Below are positions 18,511-28,199 of a stretch of DNA of 64,000 nucleotides, piece by piece (the stretch's first letter is position 1; every line of letters begins with the position of its first letter). The position numbers and the translations under genes were made by a program. The stretch comes from Candidatus Endomicrobiellum trichonymphae (GTDB lineage Bacteria > Elusimicrobiota > Endomicrobiia > Endomicrobiales > Endomicrobiaceae). The notes beneath the pieces are model-generated. The model did not search any database. It saw nothing but the letters and a program-made list of their open reading frames with translations, and was not told the DNA's origin. The DNA lies in assembly GCF_002355835.1 (NCBI RefSeq), contig NZ_AP017459.1, forward strand, positions 1 through 64,000. Reading direction: 5' to 3'.

Positions 18511-21500
18511 CTAATTAATATTTTGGCGGGCAACGCTCATTAAAAGCTTAATTCTATTGATTTGATTAACTTCGCTTACACCTGGATCATAGTCAACAGA
18601 GATGATATTTATGTCATTGTAGCGTCGTTTGAGTTCTTTCATAACGCCTTTGCCTGTAATATGGTTTGGCAGACATCCGAAAGGCTGTACGCAGACAATA
18701 TTTTTTACACCGTCTTCTATAAGTTCTAACATTTCAGCGGTCAGCAGCCAGCCTTCGCCAGTTTGATTACATACCGAAATAATATCGGAAGCTTTGTGTG
18801 CTAAATCTTTTGTTGTCTGATATGAATGAAAATGCTTGCTTTTTTTAAGGGTTTTTCTTATACCAGAACGAAGTCTTTCTATATAACTGCTTGCAATAAG
18901 TGACATAACTTTGTTTTTAAAGCTTCCGGCGAGATATTTATGTTTGTATATATCATCAAGCATACAATAATTTATAAAATCTGTCATATCGGGAACTACT
19001 ATTTCCGCTTCTTCTTTTTCTAAAACTGAAACCAAATTATTGTTTGCGTAAGGATGAAATTTAACTAAAATTTCCCCAACGATGCCGACGCGCGGTTTTT
19101 TTACCTTTTGGGCGACTATGCCGTCAAAATCTTTGACAATTTTTTTTACGGTGTTTTTGAAATCAAAGTACAATGTTTTTCCTATTCTGTCGGAAAGCCT
19201 CATAAGCCATGTTTCAACTAAAGCATCCGTCTGTCCCGAATGAACTTCATAAGGGCGCATGCGGTTTGACAGTCTCATAAGCAAATCGCCGTAGAGAAGT
19301 ATAAGCAGAGTATCTTTTAACATTGAAAAAGAAACACCCAGAGATTTATTGAGTGAAGAATCCGTAGTGCTTAAAGAAATTACCGGTACATTTTTAAAGC
19401 CTGCTTTCTCTGCGGCTTTTCTTAAAAAACTTGCATAATTTGTAGCTCTGCATCCGCCGCCTGTCTGGGAAATTATCATTGCGGTCTTATTTATATCGTA
19501 TCTGCCGGATTTTAAAGCGTTTATAAGCTGTCCAACGACAACTATCGTTGGGTAACACGCATCGTTATTTACGTATCTTAATCCTTCTTCAATATCGGCT
19601 TTATTAACTTCAGGCAAGACTTCTAATTTTATTCCATAATTGCGCATAACAGAACCTGCGAGGCGGAAATGTACGGGGGACATCTGAGGGCATAAAATGG
19701 TGTGAGAATCTTTCATATCTTTTGTAAATTCTGAAAACTTCGAGACCTTCGTCCCTTCAAAAATAGTATCTTTAAATTTTAATCCTTTTCTTTCTTTTAT
19801 TGCGGCAAGTAGCGAACGTATGCGTATCTTCACCGCGCCCAAATTAGAACCTTCATCTATTTTTAGGACTGTATAAATTTTGCCTGATTTTGAAAGAATC
19901 TCTTCCGTTTGTTCCATTGTAATCGCATCTAGTCCGCAGCCGAAAGAATTGAGTTGTATAAGCTCTAGACTGTCTATTTTTGTAGCGAGATTAGCGGCGC
20001 GGTAGAGGCGAGAATGATACATCCACTGGTCGACAAAACTAATTTTCGGAAGCGGTCCCGACAGATTTGCCACAGAGTCTTCGCTTAAAACTATTACTTT
20101 GTAAGAGGCAATTAAATCTGCGATGCCGTGATTTATCGCCGGGTCAATATGATACGGCCTTCCCGCAAGAATAACTGCCGGTTTTTTGGTTTCTTTAATT
20201 TCCCTTATAAGCACCGTCCCTCGTTTTCTTATATCTTTTTTAAACAGGTTAAGAGCAGCTCTCGCTCTAAGTATTGCAAAGACTAAATTCTTTTTTGTTA
20301 TATTGAAATCTTTGAGTTCTTCAGCAAGTCTGTGTATAAGTCTTTTAATATTGTCAAAAGGCAGAAAAGGCTGAAGAAATTTTATTCCTTTTTCTTCTAA
20401 AGCGCTCATATTTAAACGTATAACTTCAGGATAGCTTCCCACTATAGGACAATTATAATGGTTGGCAACATCTTTAAATTCTTCCACTTCATACGGTATG
20501 CACGGATAAAAAATTATTTTAATGCCTTTTTCAACAAGATTTTCTATATGCCCGTGAACCATTTTTGCAGGAAAACATACGGTTTGTGACGAAATGGTGT
20601 CAAGTCCGCTGTTAAATAAAACGTTCGATGATTGATCCGACAAAACCACTCTAAAGTCGAGTTTTGTAAAAAAGGCAAACCAGAAAGGATAATTTTCGTA
20701 CATATTTAAAACACGCGGTATGCCGATTTCGCCTCGCGGCGCTTTTTCCAAAGGGAGCGGTTTGTAATAACTAAAAAGGCGTTTGTATTTGTAATCAAAC
20801 ATATTAAAAGCGAAACTCTGCTCTTTTTTATTCTGCAAAACATTTTCGCATCTGTTGCCAGAGATAAAGGTTTTGCCGTTGGGGAAAACAGTTATATTAA
20901 GCAGACATTTATTTTCGCAGCCTTTACAACGCGTAGTTCTCATTTTACATACAAATCCTGCGAGTTTTTCCTTAGATATAAGCGAAGTTGAATATTTTTT
21001 ATTCTGCATGGCAATGATTGCAGAGCCGAAAGCTCCCATAAGTCCTGCAATGTTGGGACGAATAACTTCTGTTTTTAAAAGAATTTCAGTAGCTCGCAGG
21101 ATACCGTTATTAAAAAACGTGCCACCCTGAACAACGATATGCCCTCCGAGTTCTTCGGGATTGTTTATTTTTATGACTTTATACAAAGCGTTTTTTATAA
21201 TGGAGTAATCTAGACCTGCGGAAATATTGCCCGCGCTTGTGCCCTCTTTCTGCACCTGCTTTATTTTAGAGTTCATAAAAACCGTGCATCTAGAGCCTAA
21301 ATCCGCAGGTTTTTTTGCAAACAGCGCCAGCTGTGCAAAATCCTGCAGCTCATAATTCATCGACTTTGCGCAACTCTGCACGAAAGATCCGCATCCCGAA
21401 GAGCAGGCTTCGTTTAAAGCTATTTTATCTATAAGTCCATTTTTAACGTATATACATTTCATATCCTGTCCGCCGATATCCAGGATAAAAGACACTTTCG

Positions 21501-22767
21501 GATTAAAATAATATGCTGCCTTATAGTGGGCTATTGTTTCAACTTCTCCATGATCAAAATTAAGTGCAGCTTTTATCAATGCTTCGCCGTAGCCGGTAAT
21601 ACATGCGCCCGCTATATGTGCCTTGCGGGGAAGTTCCTCATAAATGTTTTTTAAAACGTTTATTGCAGACTGTAGTGGAGTTCCATCGTTTGAACCGTAA
21701 TAAGAATATGCTATCGCTTTATCTTTGTTTATTAAAACCGACTTAGTGGTTGTAGATCCCGCGTCGACTCCCAAAAACAAATCCCCTTCGACGTCTTTAA
21801 CTTTAACGGCAGGCGTTTCGTTATGGCGCCGAATAAACATTTCATAATCTTTTTCGTTTACAAACAGCGGAGGCAGAACTTCCGACGCGCTACGCAAAGG
21901 TTTGTACTTAAGATTTTTAAATTTTTCTTTTAAACTTTTTAGCGTAATTTTATCGCCTTTGCCTAACAAAGCCGCTCCGAAAGACACGAAGAAGTGTGCA
22001 TTGTCAGGGGAAAATACGTTTTCAGGTTTTAATTTTAACGATTTAATAAAAAAGTTGCGGAGTTCTGATAAAAAGAAAAGCGGTCCTCCGAGGAAACATA
22101 CGTTTCCTCTGATTGTGTGTCCTCTTGCCAAACCGCCTATAGTTTGGTTGACGACAGCCTGTAAAATGCTTGCCGCTATATCTTCTTTTGATACTCCATC
22201 GTTCAAAAGCGGCATGATATCAGTTTTTGCAAAAACGCCGCACCTTGCGGCTATTGGATAAACTGTTTTATGGTTTTTTGAAAGTTTGTTTATGCCTGCA
22301 GCATCAGTCTTAAGCGTCTGTGCCATTTGATCTATAAAAGCACCAGTGCCGCCGGCACACGTTTCATTCATTCTCTGGTCTGTTAAAGCGTTGTCAAAAA
22401 ATGTAATTTTTGCGTCTTCCCCGCCCAGTTCTATTGCAACATCGACTTTTGGGAGAAAGGTTTTTATGGCTTTTGTGCAGGCTATAACTTCCTGCTCGAA
22501 ATATATATTTGCTTTACGCGATAAATCTATTGCACCTGATCCCGTTGTACAAATTGTAAGATTTGTAGTTTTCAGTTTTTCCGGAGTTTCATCAATTAAA
22601 CTGATAATCGTATTTAATAAATCCGACTGATGCCTTTTATAGTTGCAGTAAATAGGTTCGTTATTTTTATTGAGTATTGAAAGTTTAACGGTTGTAGAAC
22701 CTATGTCAATTCCTGCACTGCCCAATTCGTATTCTAATTGATTCCCCTGCTTATAAAATGTATTCAT
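18511..22767 (-). CDS. Acyl-CoA dehydratase activase fusion (BadF/BadG/HgdC type plus DUF2229-like)
   Basis: This 1418-aa protein carries two ASKHA-fold ATPase modules in tandem. The first begins GIDIGSTTVKLSILNK (about residue 20) with the cluster-binding-type motif NETCAGGTGAF (about 135). The second begins LFLGVDAGSTTTKSVLI (about 330) with NEACSSGCGSFVQS. A Cys-rich stretch follows (CKMRTTRCKGCENKC), then a DUF2229-like region (GIPRVLNMYENYPFWFAFF) and a C-terminal region with GGGCRATNYASF that resembles the 2-hydroxyacyl-CoA dehydratase component family. Activases of this family use ATP to inject an electron through a bridging [4Fe-4S] cluster into a dehydratase. Such giant fusions are common in anaerobes, but their substrates are mostly unknown. 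It stands alone, so there is no operon clue. Confidence 0.88.
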   Translation of the reverse strand: MNTFYKQGNQLEYELGSAGIDIGSTTVKLSILNKNNEPIYCNYKRHQSDLLNTIISLIDETPEKLKTTNLTICTTGSGAIDLSRKANIYFEQEVIACTKAIKTFLPKVDVAIELGGEDAKITFFDNALTDQRMNETCAGGTGAFIDQMAQTLKTDAAGINKLSKNHKTVYPIAARCGVFAKTDIMPLLNDGVSKEDIAASILQAVVNQTIGGLARGHTIRGNVCFLGGPLFFLSELRNFFIKSLKLKPENVFSPDNAHFFVSFGAALLGKGDKITLKSLKEKFKNLKYKPLRSASEVLPPLFVNEKDYEMFIRRHNETPAVKVKDVEGDLFLGVDAGSTTTKSVLINKDKAIAYSYYGSNDGTPLQSAINVLKNIYEELPRKAHIAGACITGYGEALIKAALNFDHGEVETIAHYKAAYYFNPKVSFILDIGGQDMKCIYVKNGLIDKIALNEACSSGCGSFVQSCAKSMNYELQDFAQLALFAKKPADLGSRCTVFMNSKIKQVQKEGTSAGNISAGLDYSIIKNALYKVIKINNPEELGGHIVVQGGTFFNNGILRATEILLKTEVIRPNIAGLMGAFGSAIIAMQNKKYSTSLISKEKLAGFVCKMRTTRCKGCENKCLLNITVFPNGKTFISGNRCENVLQNKKEQSFAFNMFDYKYKRLFSYYKPLPLEKAPRGEIGIPRVLNMYENYPFWFAFFTKLDFRVVLSDQSSNVLFNSGLDTISSQTVCFPAKMVHGHIENLVEKGIKIIFYPCIPYEVEEFKDVANHYNCPIVGSYPEVIRLNMSALEEKGIKFLQPFLPFDNIKRLIHRLAEELKDFNITKKNLVFAILRARAALNLFKKDIRKRGTVLIREIKETKKPAVILAGRPYHIDPAINHGIADLIASYKVIVLSEDSVANLSGPLPKISFVDQWMYHSRLYRAANLATKIDSLELIQLNSFGCGLDAITMEQTEEILSKSGKIYTVLKIDEGSNLGAVKIRIRSLLAAIKERKGLKFKDTIFEGTKVSKFSEFTKDMKDSHTILCPQMSPVHFRLAGSVMRNYGIKLEVLPEVNKADIEEGLRYVNNDACYPTIVVVGQLINALKSGRYDINKTAMIISQTGGGCRATNYASFLRKAAEKAGFKNVPVISLSTTDSSLNKSLGVSFSMLKDTLLILLYGDLLMRLSNRMRPYEVHSGQTDALVETWLMRLSDRIGKTLYFDFKNTVKKIVKDFDGIVAQKVKKPRVGIVGEILVKFHPYANNNLVSVLEKEEAEIVVPDMTDFINYCMLDDIYKHKYLAGSFKNKVMSLIASSYIERLRSGIRKTLKKSKHFHSYQTTKDLAHKASDIISVCNQTGEGWLLTAEMLELIEDGVKNIVCVQPFGCLPNHITGKGVMKELKRRYNDINIISVDYDPGVSEVNQINRIKLLMSVARQNIN

Positions 22768-22931
22768 TTTTATGTATTTATGTAGGTTTGTAAAATATCA
22801 GCAATAACACTTTTATAATATCAAAATTAATTTGTTTAGTAAAGCTAATGTAAAACAAAATTGACGGTAGAAAATAAATTTGATACTCTAAAAAAAAGAT
22901 TTATTGTGTGTAAATAAATAACGCGTATATC

Positions 22932-23004
22932 GGGCAGTTAGCTCAGCTGGAAGAGCATTTCCCTTACAAGGAAGAGGTCGCAGGTTCAATTCCTGCACTG
23001 CCCA
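22932..23004 (+). tRNA. tRNA-Val (anticodon UAC)
   Basis: A 73-nt cloverleaf. Acceptor GGGCAGT pairs with ACTGCCC, the D stem is GCTC/GAGC, the anticodon loop CTTACAA gives UAC, and the T arm is GCAGG-TTCAATT-CCTGC with discriminator A. CCA is not encoded. Confidence 0.97.
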
Positions 23005-23517
23005 CTATTGATTATTCCTCTTTCTTTATCTCTCTGCAAAAGAAGTCTTTAAAAAAACAACCGGCAACAGAATATTCCCAATCAATCCCGCTATTACTTA
23101 TATGTTATATATCATTGGGCATTAAGCGCCGTCGCTGTGAATTTGGGCCAGAGCTGTTTGTTCACTAACGAATAATTTTTTATCTTATAAACTTAAGTTT
23201 TGCCTGTCATCTTAAAGAACTATTCTCTCTTATTTGTCCTGTTGATGGAACAAAATTCACGAAACATCTTGTCTATTTTCTTCTTAGGATTTTTCAAAGG
23301 CTCTGCTTTCTCAGAATGATAACGACTTTAAAGGTAAATTTTTAATTAGGTTTATATATTAATCAGATAAATATACGGCATTTTAAAATTGATGATGGTT
23401 TTTCAGTTGTCAGATTTCAATAGCTCAACAGCTTTATTTTTAACAATACCAATACTAAGCAAGTTCATGCGTGGATAAAACGAGTAAATTCAATATGGAC
23501 ATTCTATTTACAAAAAG

Positions 23518-23533
23518 AACGAAGTATCGACCC
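23518..23533 (+). repeat. Third copy of the unit-end sequence AACGAAGTATCGACCC
   Basis: An exact 16-bp match to both element ends (627 and 2937), extended to GAACGAAGTATCGACCC with copy 1. GTCT follows after one mismatch. No rep or iterons follow it here, so it is either a solo recombination site or the scar of a lost copy. Confidence 0.7.
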
Positions 23534-23680
23534 GGTCTTTTAAATAAGCTGTCGGTTATTTTTGCTTGTCTTTACGAGTAGAGTAGAAACTTACGTTTTA
23601 AACAATTGAAAGCAACTTTAAATGTCAATGAACCTTTTTCAATATATTATGATTACATTTCAACGATAGAGATTGTTTTG

Positions 23681-23713
23681 ACAGGACATTGTCTAGTAAT
23701 ATCCTGTTTTTTA
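23681..23713 (+). terminator. Terminator-like hairpin upstream of def
   Basis: The stem ACAGGA / TCCTGT has a 15-nt loop and runs into a T-rich tail (GTTTTTTATT). The stem is short, so it is only probable. Confidence 0.45.
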
Positions 23714-23956
23714 TTCCGCCTTTTTGAGGAAAAAAAAGAAAACGCACGGGCAGGCAAGACAAAAAGGTGAAAAGAATTTAGTTTTATGACCGCTTTTTAG
23801 GATGAAAGGGAAACGGAGGAATGCTAACATAAGAGTTTATGTTTTACGAGCTGCAAGATTGGAAGAGAGGACTAACCGCAATGTGATTTTTGAGGTTTTA
23901 TGACCAATCCATTTGTTGAAACTATCCGGCATAAAATGATAAAATAACTTTTTATT

Positions 23957-24463
23957 ATGGCAAAACTCAAAATAAAAAAATATGGCGATCCTGCTTTAAG
24001 AAAAAGAGCAGAAGCGGTTTCAGAAATTAACGAAATCATAAAAGAACTCGCTTCCGATATGCTTGAAACAATGTATTCCGCTTCGGGAGTAGGTCTTGCT
24101 GCTCCGCAAGTGGGCATTTTACTCAGGTTTTGTGTTATTGACGTGGATCCAAATAAAAAATCTCCCATTGTTATGATAAATCCTGAGATTATTTCAGGCG
24201 AAAACAAAATAACCGCTGAGGAAGGATGTCTGTCTTTCCCGGGTTTTTACGGAAATGTAAATCGTTTTGAGAATATTATTGCCGGATACACTGACTTAAA
24301 CGGCAATAGACAAGAAATAAAAGCGCAGAATTTTCTTGCTAAAGCCCTACAGCATGAAATAGACCATTTAGATGCAAAACTTTTTATAGATTACCTCCCG
24401 GACTGGAAAAGAGAGTCTATTGAAAAAAAAATAAAAAGGAAGAAAAAAGCAGGCGATTGGTGA
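23957..24463 (+). CDS. def: Peptide deformylase
   Basis: This 168-aa protein removes the N-formyl group from new proteins. All three metal-site motifs are present: GVGLAAPQVG near residue 45, EEGCLSFPG near 95 and HEIDHLD near 135. The usual Gly after HEIDHL is Asp here. The length is typical. It overlaps the fmt start by a few bases and forms the classic def-fmt pair, which couples deformylation with formylation of initiator tRNA. Confidence 0.97.
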   Translation: MAKLKIKKYGDPALRKRAEAVSEINEIIKELASDMLETMYSASGVGLAAPQVGILLRFCVIDVDPNKKSPIVMINPEIISGENKITAEEGCLSFPGFYGNVNRFENIIAGYTDLNGNRQEIKAQNFLAKALQHEIDHLDAKLFIDYLPDWKRESIEKKIKRKKKAGDW

Positions 24464-25398
24464 GGATATTATTTTTTGGCACAGCTTTCATTTCAGAAAC
24501 TTATCTTAAAGAATTGCATAAAAAATGCCATGAAATTTTTGTCGTAACAATGCCGGATAAACCTGCTTTGAGAGGTCAAAAACTTATTTATCCCGCAGTA
24601 AAGGTTTATGCCGTAAAAAACAATATCAGTTTCATCCAGCCTGAAAAATTTACACTTGATGTTATTGAAACAATAAAGAATTTCGCCGCGGATACAGGTG
24701 TTGCTGTAGCTTACGGCAAGCTCATTCCGAAAGTTGTTTTTGACATTCCAAAATACAAAACTTTTAATATACATTTTTCACTTCTTCCCAAATATAAAGG
24801 GGCGGCTCCTGTTCAGCATGCTTTATGCAGAGGAGAAACAGAAACGGGCATATCTTCTTTCTATATTGAAGAAGGACTTGATACCGGCGGCATAATAATT
24901 CAGGAAAAACTTAATATAAGTATAAAAGATAATGCGGAAACTCTATTAAATAAGCTTATTCTTTTGGGTATAGACGTTATGAATAAAACTCTCGAACTTT
25001 TTAGATGTGGAAAATGCGATGCAGCATCTCAAACAGGTGATCCGAGCTTTGCCCCGCCCCTTAAAAAGATAGACGGTTTAGTCAACTGGAATAAGAGAGC
25101 GGGCGAAATATATAACCAGTTTAGAGGCTTATATCTTTGGCCGGGAATATACTCAACAATTTCGCAGGGCAAACTCGTGGGTAAAAGAATCAAATTTAGG
25201 GAGATAGAAGTATTTGACAGCGATTCGATAAATAAAGATTCCGGAATTGTGTACTCGGCAGAAAAAAACAGGGGGTTTACGGTATCATGCGCCGTCGGCA
25301 GTATTTTGGTTGTAAAAATGCAGTCTGAAAATAAACCTGTCGTGTCCGCATGGGATTTTATTCAAGGCAGGCAGATTTCTGCGGGCGACCGTTTTTAA
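24460..25398 (+). CDS. fmt: Methionyl-tRNA formyltransferase
   Basis: About 312 aa. The N-terminal transferase domain has the start RILFFGTAFISETYL, the folate-site-like region NIHFSLLPKYKGAAPVQHAL (near residue 105, containing the HxSLLPxxxG signature) and GISSFYIEEGLDTGGII. The C-terminal tRNA-binding domain includes GLVNWNKRAGEIYNQFRGLY. It adds a formyl group from 10-formyl-THF to Met-tRNAfMet. The GTG at 24460 gives the normal N-terminus; a TTG one codon earlier is less likely. It overlaps def by 4 bp, implying translational coupling. Confidence 0.96.
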   Translation: MRILFFGTAFISETYLKELHKKCHEIFVVTMPDKPALRGQKLIYPAVKVYAVKNNISFIQPEKFTLDVIETIKNFAADTGVAVAYGKLIPKVVFDIPKYKTFNIHFSLLPKYKGAAPVQHALCRGETETGISSFYIEEGLDTGGIIIQEKLNISIKDNAETLLNKLILLGIDVMNKTLELFRCGKCDAASQTGDPSFAPPLKKIDGLVNWNKRAGEIYNQFRGLYLWPGIYSTISQGKLVGKRIKFREIEVFDSDSINKDSGIVYSAEKNRGFTVSCAVGSILVVKMQSENKPVVSAWDFIQGRQISAGDRF

Positions 25399-25590
25399 AT
25401 TATTATGATATAATGAAATAGTTGTAAAAATTGACGCTTAATCCTATAAACCTGCCAGTACTCAACGACTAAAACCTTAATTTGTTGCCCGGTTCGGCAT
25501 TCGGTATGATGCCGGCAGGAGCGGCGGTCTAATTTTTTCACAGCACGAATTGTTTCGCAGTTAAACAAATCAAATAAGGAGGATTTTGCT

Positions 25591-25923
25591 ATGGCAGTCG
25601 AAATCAATAAAAACAATTTTGCACAGGAAGTATTATCGTCAGATAAACCGGTGTTGGTTGATTTTTGGGCGCCTTGGTGCAATCCTTGTAAAATGCTTTC
25701 CCCGATTATTGAAGAACTTGCCGCTGAATATGAAGACAGTGTAAAAGTAGGTAAAGTAAATACAGATGAAAATATGTCTTTATCAGCAAAATTTCAGATT
25801 GTTTCAATTCCGTGCCTGATTTTGTTTAAAAACGGTAAAACGCTACATAAAACAGTTGGATTCAGATCTAAAAACGATATAAAAAAGATTATTGACAGTG
25901 CACTTATGGTAGGGGATGAATAG
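25591..25923 (+). CDS. trxA: Thioredoxin with a CNPC active site
   Basis: The 110-aa thioredoxin fold has VLVDFWAPWCNPCKMLSPII at residues ~24-43, the cis-Pro loop IVSIPCLILFKNGK and GFRSKNDIKK. The active site is Cys-Asn-Pro-Cys instead of the usual CGPC. The strong Shine-Dalgarno AAGGAGG precedes the ATG. It donates electrons to ribonucleotide reductase and other targets, and is recharged by thioredoxin reductase (27291). The ~190 bp upstream holds a small GC-rich patch (minus-strand reading PAGIIPNAEPGNKL) that looks like a remnant of another gene. Confidence 0.95.
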   Translation: MAVEINKNNFAQEVLSSDKPVLVDFWAPWCNPCKMLSPIIEELAAEYEDSVKVGKVNTDENMSLSAKFQIVSIPCLILFKNGKTLHKTVGFRSKNDIKKIIDSALMVGDE

Positions 25924-25924
25924 A

Positions 25925-26459
25925 ATGAGTTACTCAAAAGAAGTAATACCTGTTATTGAAAATGTTATGCCTTTAGCTGCGTATATTAAACATGAATGTC
26001 TAGATTTAAAGAAGAATACGATATCGCCTTTAAAACTTCAAAAATCGTTATATTTCTTATTTGCGTATTGGGGAGGATTCATAAGAAAAAGTAAACAGAT
26101 TCAACAGACAGTACCTGCGAAATGTAATAATAATGAAGAATCCAGCTATTATAGTGATTATTCAGAGTATTTGTATTACTCAAAAATAGAAGCATGGATG
26201 TATGACCCCTGTACTTCCTATTGTTTATAAAGAACAAGATATTGATAAATACTACAATCCCCAATTTATTAAGGAAAATTTTGTAAAAGAATTTGTAAAC
26301 GATTTATTATTTCAATTGTTTAAAATTAGTGATTTTAGACTGGTTGATATAGCACATTCTGACAGAGTTTGGAAAAAGTATTTCGACAAACAGGAAAAGC
26401 ATCATAAGACTGAAATGCTTCTTGAAGAAATAATCGATGAATACGTATCCAAAATTTAA
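25925..26459 (+). pseudogene. Panacea-type (DUF4065/SocA-like) antitoxin gene, frameshifted
   Basis: Frame 1 (MSYSKEVIPVIENVMPLAAY) contains PLKLQKSLYFLFAYWGGFIR, the N-terminal Panacea pattern. It reaches IEAWMY and then shifts in a short C-run (GACCCCT). The second frame continues PVLPIVYKEQDIDKYYN, matching the conserved AW.YGPV.P.VY landmark, and ends with the domain's tail (LVDIAHSDRVWKKYF). One base indel explains the break. Panacea domains are antitoxins of PanAT toxin-antitoxin systems and also adaptors in related modules. The family call is from these landmarks. The following ORF at 26437 overlaps its end, as expected for a TA partner. Confidence 0.7.
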
Positions 26460-26740
26460 AGTATTTACTTCAGATGATCCATCAAAATTAGATAGAGAAG
26501 AATCCTTAATTTTAAAAGAGTCTACATATTTCCCCAAAGATAAGACAGCTAAAATTATTGCTTTGAAATCTTTAAAGTCAAGAATTTTAAGGATTTATCT
26601 TTTACAAATTATTTATCCAGTAATGAATGCAAAGAATATAATATTTTAAAAAAGGTATAAGTATTTTGGATATATTTTATATAGAAGATACAAAGGGAAG
26701 CAATATATACAAATTAAAACGCTTATGCTGTATAATGTCA
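26437..26740 (+). pseudogene. Decayed partner gene downstream of the Panacea gene
   Basis: The ATG at 26437 overlaps the end of the antitoxin relic by 23 bp. The product starts MNTYPKFKVFTSDDPSKLDR and continues ESTYFPKDKTAKIIALKSL. A frameshift after SRILR moves the likely frame to DLSFTNYLSSNECKEYNIL before stops accumulate. Its position is that of a PanT toxin, but the sequence does not identify a toxin family. It is probably inactive, like its neighbour. Confidence 0.4.
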
Positions 26741-27290
26741 AGGTATAGAAATAGAAAATGTTATTCAAATTGTTCAAAGCATTATGGAAAATGTAAGGAC
26801 AGAAACATACCAAAAATACGAAAATGTAGATATAAAAAAGATAAACGACTCCCCTTGAGAATTTTTTTAAAAGAAATAGACAATTGCTTTTATATATGTT
26901 TGATTGACTTGTATCACATGGGTATGGGTTGGCCTGCTACGAACAAAAAAATTGGGAAAGAGGATTTGCAGGGATTATATAATGGTCATAAAAAGTACTG
27001 TATATCAAATATTCAGAATACATAATTTTTTATAGCTTTCATTTGCATCATTGTAAATGCCTATCTCCAACACACTAAAATTAAATGAGAAATCTATTCT
27101 TGCTTGCTTGTGAAATTATTTAAAATATAGACTTATGATATGAAGCAATCGGTTTCATTTTAAAGTTAAAAAATGGATAAAGATAAGCCAGGCAGTTTTC
27201 ATGATAAACAGTTTCTCCATCTATTTTATTAACGAGGTGTAATTCCGTATTATAATATTTTATCCAATCAATAATAAAAAGGGGTATTAT
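26741..27290. other. Intergenic or decayed sequence before trxB
   Basis: Protein-like scraps such as EIENVIQIVQSIMENVRTET (near 26755) are interrupted by stops in every frame, so they are probably remnants of the same or another lost gene. The ribosome-binding site AGGGG for trxB is at 27280. Confidence 0.4.
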
Positions 27291-28199
27291 GTGATATACG
27301 ATGTTATTATTATTGGAGGCGGACCTGCAGGACTGTCGGCGGCAATTTACGCTTCAAGAGCGAGATTAAAAACGCTTATTATAGAAAAAACAGGTTGCGG
27401 TGGACAGATGACAACAACTGATTTGCTTGAAAACTATCCGGGTTTTAACGGAGGAATTAATGGTTTTGAGCTTGCCGTAAAACTTGAGAAACAGGCAAGA
27501 GATTTCGGCGCGGAAATAATTTATGATGAAGTCGGCGCTATTGAACAGGGACTGTCGAAAAAGGTGATTACCACAAATTCCGCTTATGAAACTAAGACTG
27601 TTATTATTGCCGCGGGGACGTATGCAAAAAAAATGAATATACCCGGCGAGTCAGAGTTTATGGGCAGGGGCGTGTCTTTCTGTGCTGTATGCGACGCTCC
27701 TTTTTATAGAGATAAAAACGTATTAGTTGTCGGCGGAGGTGATTCTGCAATCGAGGAAGCTGCTTACATATCAAAATTTGCAAAAAACGTAACTGTTGTC
27801 CATAGAAGAGACAAGTTAAGAGCTGCGAAAATTCTGCAGGAAAGAATGAAATTGCATCCAAATATTTCAGTAATATACGATTCTGTGCCGAAAGAAATTT
27901 TCGGTAGTGATTCTGTCGAGAAAGTAACGATAACAAATGTAAAGACAAATGAAAGTAAAGATTTGATAATCGACGGCATTTTTGTTTTTACAGGGTTGAT
28001 TCCAAATACTTTATTTCTTTCGGGTGTTGCACTTGATAAAACGGGATATATTATAACGGATGAAGATATGAATACTTCCTCTACCGGTATTTTTGCCTGC
28101 GGCGATATAAGGAAAAAACAGCTGAGACAAGTTGTGACAGCTGCATCAGACGGTGCTCAGGCAGCTGTAAGTGCGCAACGCTGCATAGAAAATCTATGA
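27291..28199 (+). CDS. trxB: Thioredoxin reductase
   Basis: The 302-aa flavoprotein has the FAD-binding motif VIIIGGGPAGLSAAIYASRA at its start, the redox-active disulfide CAVCDAPFYR near residue 130 (CxxC), the NAD(P)H motif GGGDSAIEEAAY near 150 and the second FAD motif TGIFACGDIR near 270. It reduces thioredoxin with NADPH. It starts with GTG at 27291 behind AAAGGGG. It overlaps polA by 4 bp (ATGA), so trxB-polA-coaE are very likely co-transcribed. No frame problems are seen. Confidence 0.96.
   Translation: MIYDVIIIGGGPAGLSAAIYASRARLKTLIIEKTGCGGQMTTTDLLENYPGFNGGINGFELAVKLEKQARDFGAEIIYDEVGAIEQGLSKKVITTNSAYETKTVIIAAGTYAKKMNIPGESEFMGRGVSFCAVCDAPFYRDKNVLVVGGGDSAIEEAAYISKFAKNVTVVHRRDKLRAAKILQERMKLHPNISVIYDSVPKEIFGSDSVEKVTITNVKTNESKDLIIDGIFVFTGLIPNTLFLSGVALDKTGYIITDEDMNTSSTGIFACGDIRKKQLRQVVTAASDGAQAAVSAQRCIENL

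Larger units (their letters stand above)
23005..23956. other. Long intergenic region, no gene; holds a repeat and a terminator-like hairpin
   Basis: About 950 bp without a supported gene. It contains a third copy of the dnaA-insertion end sequence at 23518 and a hairpin with T-tail at 23681. Short protein-like pieces just before def (around 23840-23900) may be remnants. Confidence 0.5.

Noticed and set aside
20186-22630. Several plus-strand frames inside the activase gene
   Set aside because: They are antisense shadows of a well-conserved 1418-aa protein.
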